The position numbers and the translations under genes are program-made. From the NCBI GenBank assembly GCA_017515355.1, contig JAFWGD010000075.1, positions 1 to 17,065 of the forward strand: DNA of 17,065 bases, in the 5' to 3' direction. This DNA comes from Coriobacteriales bacterium. GTDB taxonomy: Bacteria > Actinomycetota > Coriobacteriia > Coriobacteriales > CADBOM01. Position 1 is the first letter of the stretch. Every line of letters starts with the position of its first letter. This document shows positions 7,771-14,918 of the stretch, one piece after another. The notes beneath the pieces were generated by a model that was given only the letters and a program-made list of their open reading frames with translations, did no database searches and was not told where the DNA came from.

Positions 7771-9531
7771 CTACTCCCTCCCCTCGCTCGAGATACAGCC
7801 GAACGGGCATACCTGGGCGCATTGCCCGCACCCGATGCACTGCGTCTCGTCGATCTTAGCGTGGCCTTCGTCATCGGTGCCGAGAGCGGGACAGCCGATC
7901 TTGAGGCACGCACCGCACCTCTTGCAGTCGGAGATCGTCGGCGGCTCCTTGCGCGTACGCACCAGCAACCTGCACGGCGAGCAGAAGACGATGACCGAGA
8001 GCCCATCGGAGGCGACTGCCCTCTTGAGCGCCGCGCGTACGTCGGCGAGGTTCTGCGAGTCGACGCGCTGGACATCTTCGACTCCGAGCGCCTCGCAGAG
8101 CTTGACGAGGTCGAGCTCTCGGCTTGGCCTGTTCTGCAGCGTGATCCCGTTGACCGGATTGCCCTGCATTCCGGTCATCGCGGTGGTGCGGTTGTCGAGG
8201 ATGCAGAGCGTGCCGCTGCCCTGGTTGTAGACCGTGCCAAGCAGCGAGGTGATCCCGGAGTGCGCGAAGGTCGAGTCTCCGATGACGCCGACGATCGGTC
8301 TGCCGTCGATTGCGATCGACTTGTCGCTGAACTGCCTGGCGAGCTCCATGCCATGCGCCATGGATAGCGATGCGCCCATGTCGACGACCGAGTCAACCGA
8401 CGAGAGCGGCGCGAGCGCTCCAAGCGTGTAGCAGCCGATATCGCCGTTGACGACCGCGTTCATCCTGCGAAGCTCGCTGTAGACGAGCCTGTGGGGGCAG
8501 CCCGCGCAAAGCGCCGGCGGACGCGGCGGGAGAGCGCCATCGAACCTGTCGAACTCGGGCGTTTCGATGCCGAACGCCCTGCGCACGATGCCAGGCGAGA
8601 GCTCGTCGTCTGGGGGAATCGGCTCGACGAACTCGCTGAGTTCGACGCCGAGCGCCTTGACCTGCATCGAGAGGTAGTTGCTGGCCTCCTCGACGACGTA
8701 GACCTTGTCAACCCTAGATGCGAAGTCGAGAATCGCCTGGTCGGGAATGGGATAGGTCATGCCGAGCTTGAGCACGCTGGCCTCAGGAAGGGCCTCGCGA
8801 ACGTGATTGTAGGTGACGCCAGCGCAGATCACGCCGATGTTTGTGTCGCGATAATCGGCGCGAACGAAAACGGAGGCGTTGTTGAACTCGGCGAGCTCTG
8901 CGACGCGCGCATCGACGAACTTGCGGCGCACCTTGGCATTGGCGGGCATCATGACCCACTTGACCGGGTTCTTCTCGTACTCCTTGCGCGGCTGGTCCGC
9001 CCTGTCCTCGCACTCGACGACTGCTTTGGTGTGCGACAGGCGCACGGTCGAGCGGACGATCACCGGGGTGTCGAAGCGCTCCGAAATCGCAAAGGCCTGC
9101 TTGACGTAGAACTTGGCCTCGGCGGGGTCGGCGGGCTCGAGCAGCGGAACGCGGGCACCGAGGGCGTGAAAGCGAGAGTCCTGCTCGTTTTGCGAGGAGA
9201 AGATGCCCGGATCGTCGGCGGCGAAGAGAACGAGACCGCCGTTGACGCCGATGTAGGACATCGAGTAGAGCGGATCGGCCGCAACGTTGACGCCAACGTG
9301 CTTCATCGTGACCATCGCGCGCACTCCGCCCATGCTGGCTCCGGAGGCGACCTCGAAGGCGACCTTCTCGTTCGGAGCCCACTCGGCGTAGACGTCATCG
9401 TACTTGGCGAAGGCCTCGAGGGCCTCTGTGGATGGGGTTCCAGGATAGCCCGCGCCTATGAGGCACCCGGCTTCCCAAGCGCCCTGCGCCACTGCCTCGT
9501 TGCCTGACAACAGCTTGCTTTCAACTGCCAC
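7771..9531 (-). CDS. iorA: Indolepyruvate ferredoxin oxidoreductase, alpha subunit
   Basis: IorA carries thiamine diphosphate and iron-sulfur clusters and performs the decarboxylation step with IorB, passing electrons to ferredoxin in the cytoplasm. With the start chosen here it has 586 residues. It opens with LLSGNEAVAQGAWEAG, typical of the family's N-terminal pyrimidine-binding domain. CAGCPHR is at about 342-348, and the ThDP/Mg motif begins GDSTF at 418 and runs to DNRTT near 446. Two C-terminal [4Fe-4S] motifs follow: Cys 536/539/542/547 (CxxCxxCxxxxCP) and 565/568/571/575 (CxxCxxCxxxCP). The GTG at 9531 has GGGAAG 4 bases upstream and gives the normal family N-terminus. A TTG at 9573 would add 14 Lys/Gly-rich residues and is less likely. 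It lies 96 bases after the FHA gene and 3 bases before iorB. Confidence 0.94.
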   Translation of the reverse strand: MAVESKLLSGNEAVAQGAWEAGCLIGAGYPGTPSTEALEAFAKYDDVYAEWAPNEKVAFEVASGASMGGVRAMVTMKHVGVNVAADPLYSMSYIGVNGGLVLFAADDPGIFSSQNEQDSRFHALGARVPLLEPADPAEAKFYVKQAFAISERFDTPVIVRSTVRLSHTKAVVECEDRADQPRKEYEKNPVKWVMMPANAKVRRKFVDARVAELAEFNNASVFVRADYRDTNIGVICAGVTYNHVREALPEASVLKLGMTYPIPDQAILDFASRVDKVYVVEEASNYLSMQVKALGVELSEFVEPIPPDDELSPGIVRRAFGIETPEFDRFDGALPPRPPALCAGCPHRLVYSELRRMNAVVNGDIGCYTLGALAPLSSVDSVVDMGASLSMAHGMELARQFSDKSIAIDGRPIVGVIGDSTFAHSGITSLLGTVYNQGSGTLCILDNRTTAMTGMQGNPVNGITLQNRPSRELDLVKLCEALGVEDVQRVDSQNLADVRAALKRAVASDGLSVIVFCSPCRLLVRTRKEPPTISDCKRCGACLKIGCPALGTDDEGHAKIDETQCIGCGQCAQVCPFGCISSEGRE

Positions 9532-9627
9532 TTTTCTTCCCTTCTTGCCTGTTGGGTTGCCTTTTGAGCGCAAAGGCTCCTCGCGCGCCCGGCGCCCTTC
9601 GAACGCTGAGCTCGCACGCTGATTGAA

Positions 9628-10092
9628 CTAGATGTTGAAGATCATCGCGAACGTTCCGATCTGGACGATCGTCCCGTTCTTCAAGACGCTCCTGTCCTTG
9701 ATCTGCCCGTCGATCCACGTTCCGTTGAGGGAGTTGAGGTCCGTGATCACAACCTCGCCATCGATCGCCTCGAGCAGCGCATGCTTGCGCGTGACGGTCA
9801 TGTTGTTGAGGAAGAGGTCGCACTCCGGATCCCTGCCGATAACCAGCGGGAAGTCGGTCAGATGGAACTTCTCTCCCTGCAGCGGGCCCTTGATGATGGT
9901 GAGCGTGGGCACTCCATCGACCGGCTTGGATACGGGTTTTTCCTGCGCGGCCTCGGGAATCGCCTCGAACTGCGCGGTGACGTTGGCGAAGGACTCGGTC
10001 CTGCCGACGAGCTTGAATCCGCACCTCGCGCACACGGTGTCGCTGGCGTCGACGAGCGCGTTGCAAACGGGGCATCTGCTTTGATCTGCCAT
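9628..10092 (-). CDS. Zinc-ribbon and FHA-domain protein
   Basis: This small cytoplasmic protein (154 residues) joins two recognisable parts. Residues 7-26 form a zinc ribbon with Cys 7/10 and 21/24 (CPVC...CARC). After a linker, residues 62-154 form a forkhead-associated domain with G86-R87, T101-R102-K103-H104 and N120-S-L-N123-G124-T-W. These are the positions that bind phosphothreonine, so it should recognise a Ser/Thr-phosphorylated partner, presumably a substrate of a PknB-type kinase. No kinase is in the window. The ATG at 10092 has a perfect AGGAGG (10103-10098) 5 bases upstream. It sits upstream of iorAB and downstream of the GcvT-like gene. A functional link to IorAB is only positional. 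FHA proteins of this kind often occur near envelope and division genes in actinobacteria, so a cell-wall or signalling role is equally possible. Confidence 0.85.
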   Translation of the reverse strand: MADQSRCPVCNALVDASDTVCARCGFKLVGRTESFANVTAQFEAIPEAAQEKPVSKPVDGVPTLTIIKGPLQGEKFHLTDFPLVIGRDPECDLFLNNMTVTRKHALLEAIDGEVVITDLNSLNGTWIDGQIKDRSVLKNGTIVQIGTFAMIFNI

Positions 10093-10134
10093 GGAATCCT
10101 CCTAGATTCGACTGGAGCTTATCTCCGCGATTCC

Positions 10135-10164
10135 ATTGTATATCAAAGGGAGGAAAGCTGCCGA
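10135..10164 (-). promoter_or_regulatory. Promoter candidate for the FHA-iorA-iorB unit
   Basis: On the minus strand TACAAT (10140-10135) lies 18 bases after TCGGCA (10164-10159), giving five and four of six matches to the sigma-70 consensus. Transcription would start near 10128, about 36 bases before the FHA start codon. The sequence ATGGAATC just at the -10 edge is repeated inverted (GATTCCAT) across the FHA start codon (10129-10136 and 10091-10098). Confidence 0.4.
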
Positions 10165-10165
10165 T

Positions 10166-10198
10166 GAAGCTGGGCTTCGGCGCTATGCGAAAAGCGCC
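10166..10198 (-). terminator. Two adjacent hairpins at the end of the GcvT-like gene (weak terminator candidate)
   Basis: Reading on the minus strand, GGCGCT/AGCGCC (10198-10193 with 10184-10179, 8-base loop) overlaps the stop codon. It is followed directly by GAAGC/GCTTC (10178-10174 with 10170-10166, 3-base loop). There is no T-run right after the second stem, so intrinsic termination is doubtful. The hairpins could instead slow transcription, protect the 3' end or weaken read-through into the FHA gene. Confidence 0.3.
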
Positions 10199-11031
10199 GA
10201 TGCGCCCACGAAATCATGCGTCTCGCGCAGTAGGTGAGCCAGGCCCGATTCGCTCACGGAGAGGAGCCTTCCCTCTTCGAGGCCGTCCAGCCAAAGGCCC
10301 ATGTCGCGCATCACCTGCTCGTAGGGACGCAGGCCGATCGCTTGGAGCTCCGGGAAGCTCAGAAGCGCCTGCCATAGCGCCGCAGCGCCCTCGCGCGAGC
10401 AGAGGACGAGGATCGTCTCCGCGGGCTCATCGGCGATCAGCATCATTGGAATGCCGCCGATCGAGCGGGTGAAGCATGTGCCGGAACCGAGCTGTATAGA
10501 GAGGTCGGGGGCGTTAGGTTCCGTGCGAAGCTCGTTGAGCATCGAAAGCCTGTCCGGGCCCATGATCGCGAGCATGGCGAGCGCGCCGCTCTCGTTGCCG
10601 ATCTGCACCTCGGAGAAGAGCCCGTCTCGCGCCGACACCGCCGCTGCAATCGTCTTGAGCCAGTCGAAGGTCTCGTCGATCACCGGCGCGTCGACGATCA
10701 GCATGTACTCGTCGTCGCCGCTGCAGATGACGAGCAGCTCATCGATGACGTTGCCCTCCCCATCGAGCATCAGCGCATGGCTGCTGTGCCCATGCGTCAG
10801 CGAACCGACGTCGCAGGTGAGCACCGTATGCAGGAAGAAGCCGCTATCGGGACCGGAGACGCGCAGCATGCCCTGGAATGAGAGGTCAACGAGCAGCGGA
10901 TTGGCGAGCGGGAGGTCGATGTGGTAGTCGATGCCATAGTCCGCGACGACCTCGGCTCCCCCATACACGATGTACCTGGCGCCGAGCCTGTCGTGCTCGC
11001 GGCGCATCGGATTGTCGCTCGATGCGGCCAA
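10183..11031 (-). CDS. GcvT/YgfZ-like (aminomethyltransferase-fold) protein, short form
   Basis: The 282 residues resemble the folate-binding fold of glycine-cleavage T protein and YgfZ. LVDLSFQGMLRVSGPDS at about 47-63, LTCDVGSLTHG at 71-81 and GNVIDELLVICSGDDEYMLI at 93-112 match the family's conserved core. D97 sits where GcvT has its catalytic Asp. The protein ends just after ESGLAHLLRETHDFVGASAL, the position of the 'gdFiGreAL' motif, so the C-terminal barrel (about 80 residues) of true GcvT is absent. It also lacks the KGCYxGQE motif of YgfZ. The start is TTG at 11031 behind a GA-rich ribosome site (GGAGG about 9 bases away); an internal ATG at 11007 has no good site. It follows the carboxypeptidase gene by 21 bases. 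No gcvH or gcvP is nearby, so glycine cleavage is unlikely. The function is unknown; folate binding is inference. Confidence 0.75.
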   Translation of the reverse strand: MAASSDNPMRREHDRLGARYIVYGGAEVVADYGIDYHIDLPLANPLLVDLSFQGMLRVSGPDSGFFLHTVLTCDVGSLTHGHSSHALMLDGEGNVIDELLVICSGDDEYMLIVDAPVIDETFDWLKTIAAAVSARDGLFSEVQIGNESGALAMLAIMGPDRLSMLNELRTEPNAPDLSIQLGSGTCFTRSIGGIPMMLIADEPAETILVLCSREGAAALWQALLSFPELQAIGLRPYEQVMRDMGLWLDGLEEGRLLSVSESGLAHLLRETHDFVGASALFA

Positions 11032-11052
11032 GGGCCTCTCCCTCCTCCTCGT

Positions 11053-12393
11053 CTAGCCCTTCGGGAGCATGGGCTGCGTGGTCTCGAGGTTGATGACTTG
11101 GTCGACGCTGATGAAGTCCCACGTGAAGAGGCTCGTGAAGCGCGTCCAGCCGATCTGGACCATCTCGAACATCGAGGGCGCGGGCTGCGAGTTGGCGGTG
11201 ACCAGGTCGACGGTGGCTAGATCCTCGCCACCGCGGCTCCAGACTATCGAGCCCGCCTTGTCGCCCGCTTCGATTGCACCGTGGAGATTGTCGACCGTGA
11301 TGGTGAGGGTGAGGTCGGGATCGAAGTCGAAGCCGACGATCGAGACCGACTCCGCGGGCACTATCGGCACGGTGACGTCCAGATAGTCGGTATCCACGGC
11401 CTCGCCGACTACCGTCTCGGCATCGAGCAGCGTGATGTTGTGGTAGTGCTTGAATCCCCAGTTGAGCAGGGTGATGCAGTCATTGAAGCGCTGTTCCTCC
11501 GACTTGCAGTAGAGCAGCACGGTGTAGAGCTCGATGCCCGAGTCCTCTGCAGCCCCGACGAAGCAATAGCCAGCCTTGTCGGTGAAGCCCGTCTTGACGC
11601 CGATCATGCCCTCATAGCGCGTGAGCAGCTCGTTGGTGTTCTTGAGCTTGATGTCGTATCCGCGCGAGGTCGACTTGTAGGTGAACGATTTCGCGGCCAC
11701 CACCTTGCGGAAGGTGTCGTTTTTCATCGCATACATGACGAGCTTGGTGTAGTCGTTGCATGTGGTGTAGTTGCCCTTGTCAGTGAGACCTGTGGGGCTG
11801 CTGAAGGAGGTCGAATCCATGCCCAGCTCCTTGGCCTTCTCGTTCATCATCTTGACGAAGCCGTCCGTGCGGCCGCCGTAGTGCTCTGCGAGCGCTACCG
11901 CTGCATCGTTGCCCGAAGGCAGCATCATGCAATAGAGGAGCTGCTCTGTGGTGAGCACATCGCCGCTTCGCAGCTCGGCGGTCGATCCGTCAGTCTTGGC
12001 CGCATTCTTCGAGACGGTGATCGAGTCGTTGAGATTGCCTTTGTCCAAGACCACCATCGCGGTCATGATCTTGGTCAGCGAGGCCATAGCGAGCTTCTCG
12101 TCGGGCAGGCGCGACCAGAGGACCTTCCCCGACTGGGTGGTGAGGATTCCAGCGTAGCAGGTGACGTTGGGCGCGGAGCTCTTGTCGAAGTCCATCTCCG
12201 AAATCGGGGTCGTGCCGATCGTGTCGGTCTTGGCGATGGAGGCGCTGGCATGCTGGGGCGCAAGAACCAGCGAGAGCGTCAGCGCGATGACGAGGGCTGC
12301 CAGAGCGGCTGCGATGCGGGCGCGCCACGGGCGCTGAGCCAGCACCTGCGCGTCCTTTCCGATATCGAAGCGATTGCGGGTTGAAGCTGCCAT
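11053..12393 (-). CDS. D-alanyl-D-alanine carboxypeptidase (low-molecular-weight PBP, peptidase S11)
   Basis: This DacA/DacF-type penicillin-binding protein trims the terminal D-Ala from peptidoglycan pentapeptides on the outer face of the membrane, limiting cross-linking. The 446 residues begin with a basic 25-residue tail and a hydrophobic segment at about 27-46, followed by HASAS near 48-52, which suggests a cleavable signal peptide. The catalytic motifs are S105-L-T-K108 (SxxK), S160-G-N162 (SxN) and K267-T-G269 (KTG). The penicillin-binding domain ends near 320. A beta-rich region follows to about 400, and the C-terminal 40 residues (FEMVQIGWTRFTSLF) could be a membrane-associating helix. 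The ATG at 12393 lies 9 bases after the VanW-family stop. It sits between the VanW-family and GcvT-like genes in the envelope operon. It could be a sporulation-type DacF by sequence class, but no sporulation genes are present. Confidence 0.92.
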   Translation of the reverse strand: MAASTRNRFDIGKDAQVLAQRPWRARIAAALAALVIALTLSLVLAPQHASASIAKTDTIGTTPISEMDFDKSSAPNVTCYAGILTTQSGKVLWSRLPDEKLAMASLTKIMTAMVVLDKGNLNDSITVSKNAAKTDGSTAELRSGDVLTTEQLLYCMMLPSGNDAAVALAEHYGGRTDGFVKMMNEKAKELGMDSTSFSSPTGLTDKGNYTTCNDYTKLVMYAMKNDTFRKVVAAKSFTYKSTSRGYDIKLKNTNELLTRYEGMIGVKTGFTDKAGYCFVGAAEDSGIELYTVLLYCKSEEQRFNDCITLLNWGFKHYHNITLLDAETVVGEAVDTDYLDVTVPIVPAESVSIVGFDFDPDLTLTITVDNLHGAIEAGDKAGSIVWSRGGEDLATVDLVTANSQPAPSMFEMVQIGWTRFTSLFTWDFISVDQVINLETTQPMLPKG

Positions 12394-12402
12394 GCTCTCC
12401 GA

Positions 12403-14442
12403 TCAGCTCTTCTTGTCCTCGTCTTCGTACTTCTTCTTCGTCTGCTCCAAGACGTCTGGAGCGCATTCGATGATCTGGGTCTTCGGCTCGTAGTTCGACT
12501 CGAAGTAGTCCTTGTCCACAAGGTTGCCCTTCGCATCGTAGACATAGCGCATGATTCCGATGATGTGGCCGTTGACGCCGTAGGTGTTCACCTCGACCTT
12601 GCCGCTCGAGAAGTACTCGTTGGCTACGACCTCGGTCTTGTACTCCTCGCCCTTGTCCCATCTGATCTGCTCGGTCTTGACGACGTATTCGGGATCGATG
12701 CCCCAAAGCGAACATGTGACGCTGGTGTCGTCGTAGTCGACCAGCAGCAGGATGTAGTTGTTGGTGTTGTTCTTGAACTTGAAGTCGAGATACGGATACG
12801 AGAGCGCGGCATCCATGCCGTCATCGTAGCTGGCGACGTAGGTCGAGTGGTTGTGGCGCTCGACTGTCGGATAGCCTGCATAGAAGACCGCATCGTAGAT
12901 CGTCGTGGCAACTTGGCAGATTCCGCCTCCGACCTCGGAGACTATCTTTCCGCCGATGATGGAGCCGCCCTCCTTGAAGCCCTTGCTCGCATTGCACGCG
13001 CCCGTGATGTCGTTGACCGACCAGGTTTCGCCCGGGGCGATCAGCGAGTTGGTGAGCATGTCGGAGATGAGATGGATGTTGTGCACCTTCTCCTTGCTGG
13101 CCCACTTGTATGTGGTCCTGTGCTTGCTGATCAGATGGCCGGTGACCTGCAGCTTCTCCGCATCCTCGTAGGTCAGCTTCGGGTAGCTGGTGGTCACGTT
13201 GATCACTACGGTGCGGCTATCGGCCTCTGGCTCGGCCTCCTCAGCTTCGCCCTCGGCAGCCTCTCCATCGGCAGCCTCCTCGCCCTCAGAAGCGGCTTCG
13301 GTCTCGGTCTCAGAATTCGCCTCCTCGGCCTCCTCCTCTGCCAGCTCGTCTGCGAACTCCGATGGCGGCTCAGGAATCTCGCCGGCATTCGTGGCGAGCT
13401 CTCCGTCGTTGAAGAGGATGGTGTTGAGCCTAGAGGCGATCTCGTAGTAGTTCGGGCCGATTCCGGTTTGCGCATCGACCCACGTCAGCTCCTTGCCGTC
13501 ATAGCTGAACTTCACGTTCTGGGCGGGCGTTCCGATGCTTCCGATGCCCTTGAGCGACTCGATGCCCTCCTGAGCCAACGGCACGCTGATATAGGGAACC
13601 AAGCTATCCGAGAAGGTGCCCTCCTCGACGTAGGTGGCTACCCAGGAGCCGAGAACCTCAGGGCCGACCTCCCAGGACTGGTCGTTGTACTCGAGCGTGA
13701 TGGGCTCGGTGATCGCGGCCTGCGCCTTGTCGGCGGCCTTCTGCGCATCCCTGAGGTCAACCTGCATCTTGACGTTTTGCATCGGTACAACGAAGGCGCG
13801 GTCGCCCTCGGCAAGCATCATCTTCTGCAGGCTCTCCATGAGCTTGTCATCGACGACCATGTAGCCGTCGTTGCCCTCGGTTGTGGTGAAGGTGCCCTCG
13901 CTGAAGGCGATGTCGGGGTTGACCATCGCATTGCCTAGAGCGCCAGTGAGCATCTCGCTGAGCGTGGTGAAGCTGCCTTGGTCGAGCGCGACCACGGGGT
14001 CGATCTCGACGCCGAAGGTGTAGCCCCTGACGCGGCCGAAGAAGAAGTCCCAGCCCCTTCCAACCGCATAGGCCTCCTGCGCCAGCGCCTCGCTATCGAT
14101 GGTGGCGCCGAGAGTGGCTGGGCTGATGACGAATGCGGGGCCCTCGAGAGGGTTCTTCTCGAAGGAGAGCATCGTCTCGTAGTCGAAGGCGATCTTCGTC
14201 GGCTTCTCCTGCGCCTCCATCGCCTCTTCGCTCTCATACATGTAGATGTCTGCGCTGTCGATCATCGGCTGGTAGGTCTCGCTGATCGCGGCCTTCGCCT
14301 CGTCGACAGTCATTCCGCCCACGTCTACGGAGCCGACGTGCACTCCGGCATGGATCTTGTCCTTGGTGAGTAGGACATCGATTCCGCAACCTATTGCCAG
14401 GAGCAAAACGACCGCGATGGCGATCTTCGCGCCCTTGCCCAA
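12403..14442 (-). CDS. VanW-family membrane-anchored envelope protein (main part, after an in-frame TAG)
   Basis: Counting from the TTG at 14442 (679 residues), residues 6-25 are a transmembrane anchor and the rest is predicted outside the cell. Two segments at about 90-165 and 240-345 resemble the YoaR-type putative peptidoglycan-binding repeats that accompany VanW. A Glu/Ala-rich stretch fills 360-408. The VanW domain spans about 450-582, with APGETWSVNDITG, EVGGGICQVATTIYDAV and RHNHSTYV as its hallmarks. The biochemical role of VanW domains is unknown; the context (pgsA, D-Ala-D-Ala carboxypeptidase) points to the cell wall, and the domain alone does not imply vancomycin resistance. The same frame stays open upstream to 14697, encoding a Lys/Pro/Ser-rich tail, and the natural start is probably ATG 14916 beyond a TAG. 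The TTG at 14442 has only a weak ribosome site, so expression from it is uncertain. Confidence 0.82.
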   Translation of the reverse strand: MGKGAKIAIAVVLLLAIGCGIDVLLTKDKIHAGVHVGSVDVGGMTVDEAKAAISETYQPMIDSADIYMYESEEAMEAQEKPTKIAFDYETMLSFEKNPLEGPAFVISPATLGATIDSEALAQEAYAVGRGWDFFFGRVRGYTFGVEIDPVVALDQGSFTTLSEMLTGALGNAMVNPDIAFSEGTFTTTEGNDGYMVVDDKLMESLQKMMLAEGDRAFVVPMQNVKMQVDLRDAQKAADKAQAAITEPITLEYNDQSWEVGPEVLGSWVATYVEEGTFSDSLVPYISVPLAQEGIESLKGIGSIGTPAQNVKFSYDGKELTWVDAQTGIGPNYYEIASRLNTILFNDGELATNAGEIPEPPSEFADELAEEEAEEANSETETEAASEGEEAADGEAAEGEAEEAEPEADSRTVVINVTTSYPKLTYEDAEKLQVTGHLISKHRTTYKWASKEKVHNIHLISDMLTNSLIAPGETWSVNDITGACNASKGFKEGGSIIGGKIVSEVGGGICQVATTIYDAVFYAGYPTVERHNHSTYVASYDDGMDAALSYPYLDFKFKNNTNNYILLLVDYDDTSVTCSLWGIDPEYVVKTEQIRWDKGEEYKTEVVANEYFSSGKVEVNTYGVNGHIIGIMRYVYDAKGNLVDKDYFESNYEPKTQIIECAPDVLEQTKKKYEDEDKKS

Positions 14443-14697
14443 ACGCTTCTTCGGCTTACCGCCGTCGATCGAGGACGGATACGCCTTGCCGAGATTCTTC
14501 GGCGGCTTCTTCTTTCCGTTGCTGCCCTTGGGGCCCTGCCCGCCCTTCGGCGGCTTAGGGGCATTCGACGAGTTGAACGACTTCGAGGTCTTCGACGGGT
14601 TGGTCTTAGGAGGCTTCTTCGCCCCTTGGGCGCGCTCGTTCTTCGAGGGCTTCGAACCCTTGGGAGGGTTCTTGGACGGACCCTTGGAAGAAGGTTT

Positions 14698-14916
14698 CTA
14701 CGAGCCCTTTGGCACGCTCTTGGGCGCGGGTTTCTGCGAGCCCTTCGAAGAGCTCTTCATGGCCTTCGTCGTCTTCTTGGTCTTGAGCTTCTTCGGGTCT
14801 CCCTTGCCCTTTGCGGCAGGTTCGCCACCGCTGCGCTTGCGCGTCTTTTCGCTCGGATCCGCATAGAGGGGAAGCGAGTTGGAGAGGCTCTTGCGATATG
14901 ACTTTGCGTCGACCAT
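14698..14916 (-). pseudogene. 5' part of the VanW-family gene, closed by an in-frame TAG
   Basis: ATG at 14916 starts 72 codons that end at TAG (14700-14698). The start is well supported: it is 2 bases after the pgsA stop and has GGAG 8 bases upstream. The peptide begins MVDAKSYRKSLSNSLPLYAD and becomes Lys/Ser/Pro-rich, ending with QKPAPKSVPKGS. After the TAG the same frame continues without a break as KPSSKGPSKN and further Lys/Pro repeats, 85 codons in all, up to the transmembrane helix of the VanW protein. There is no start codon in that stretch before 14442. A single substitution (TCG to TAG would restore Ser) therefore most simply explains the stop. The intact protein would have about 837 residues with a 160-residue basic cytoplasmic tail. 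It may be a true nonsense mutation or a base-call error. TAG ends at least nine other genes here, so it is not a sense codon. Confidence 0.7.
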
Positions 14917-14918
14917 CC

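Noticed and set aside
7072..8367. 431-codon plus-strand open frame opposite iorB/iorA
   Set aside because: It spans two well-identified genes and an intergenic region on the other strand, has no recognisable domain and starts inside the iorB/ftsK gap; a shadow of high-GC codon use.
9532..9573. Longer iorA start (TTG at 9573)
   Set aside because: It adds 14 Lys/Gly-rich residues not expected in IorA; the GTG at 9531 has a suitable ribosome site and gives the usual family N-terminus.
9553..9577. GCCTTT/AAAGGC hairpin between the FHA gene and iorA as a terminator
   Set aside because: The stem is only 6 bp, has no T-run after it and is followed closely by the iorA ribosome site; too weak to call.
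10183..11031. GcvT-like gene truncated by a frameshift
   Set aside because: Only 90 bases separate its stop from the FHA gene, and they contain hairpins and a promoter-like sequence rather than a shifted continuation, so the missing C-terminal domain is not simply in another frame.
14698..14700. TAG read as an amino acid (recoded genetic code or pyrrolysine)
   Set aside because: TAG is the stop codon of uvrA, ftsK, iorA, iorB, the FHA gene, the GcvT-like gene, the carboxypeptidase, pgsA, echE and echF in this window, so it is an ordinary stop here.
12403..14916. Vancomycin-resistance cassette
   Set aside because: Only a VanW-domain protein and a general D-Ala-D-Ala carboxypeptidase are present; there is no vanH, vanA-type ligase, vanX or vanRS pair. 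VanW domains are widespread in Gram-positives outside resistance operons.
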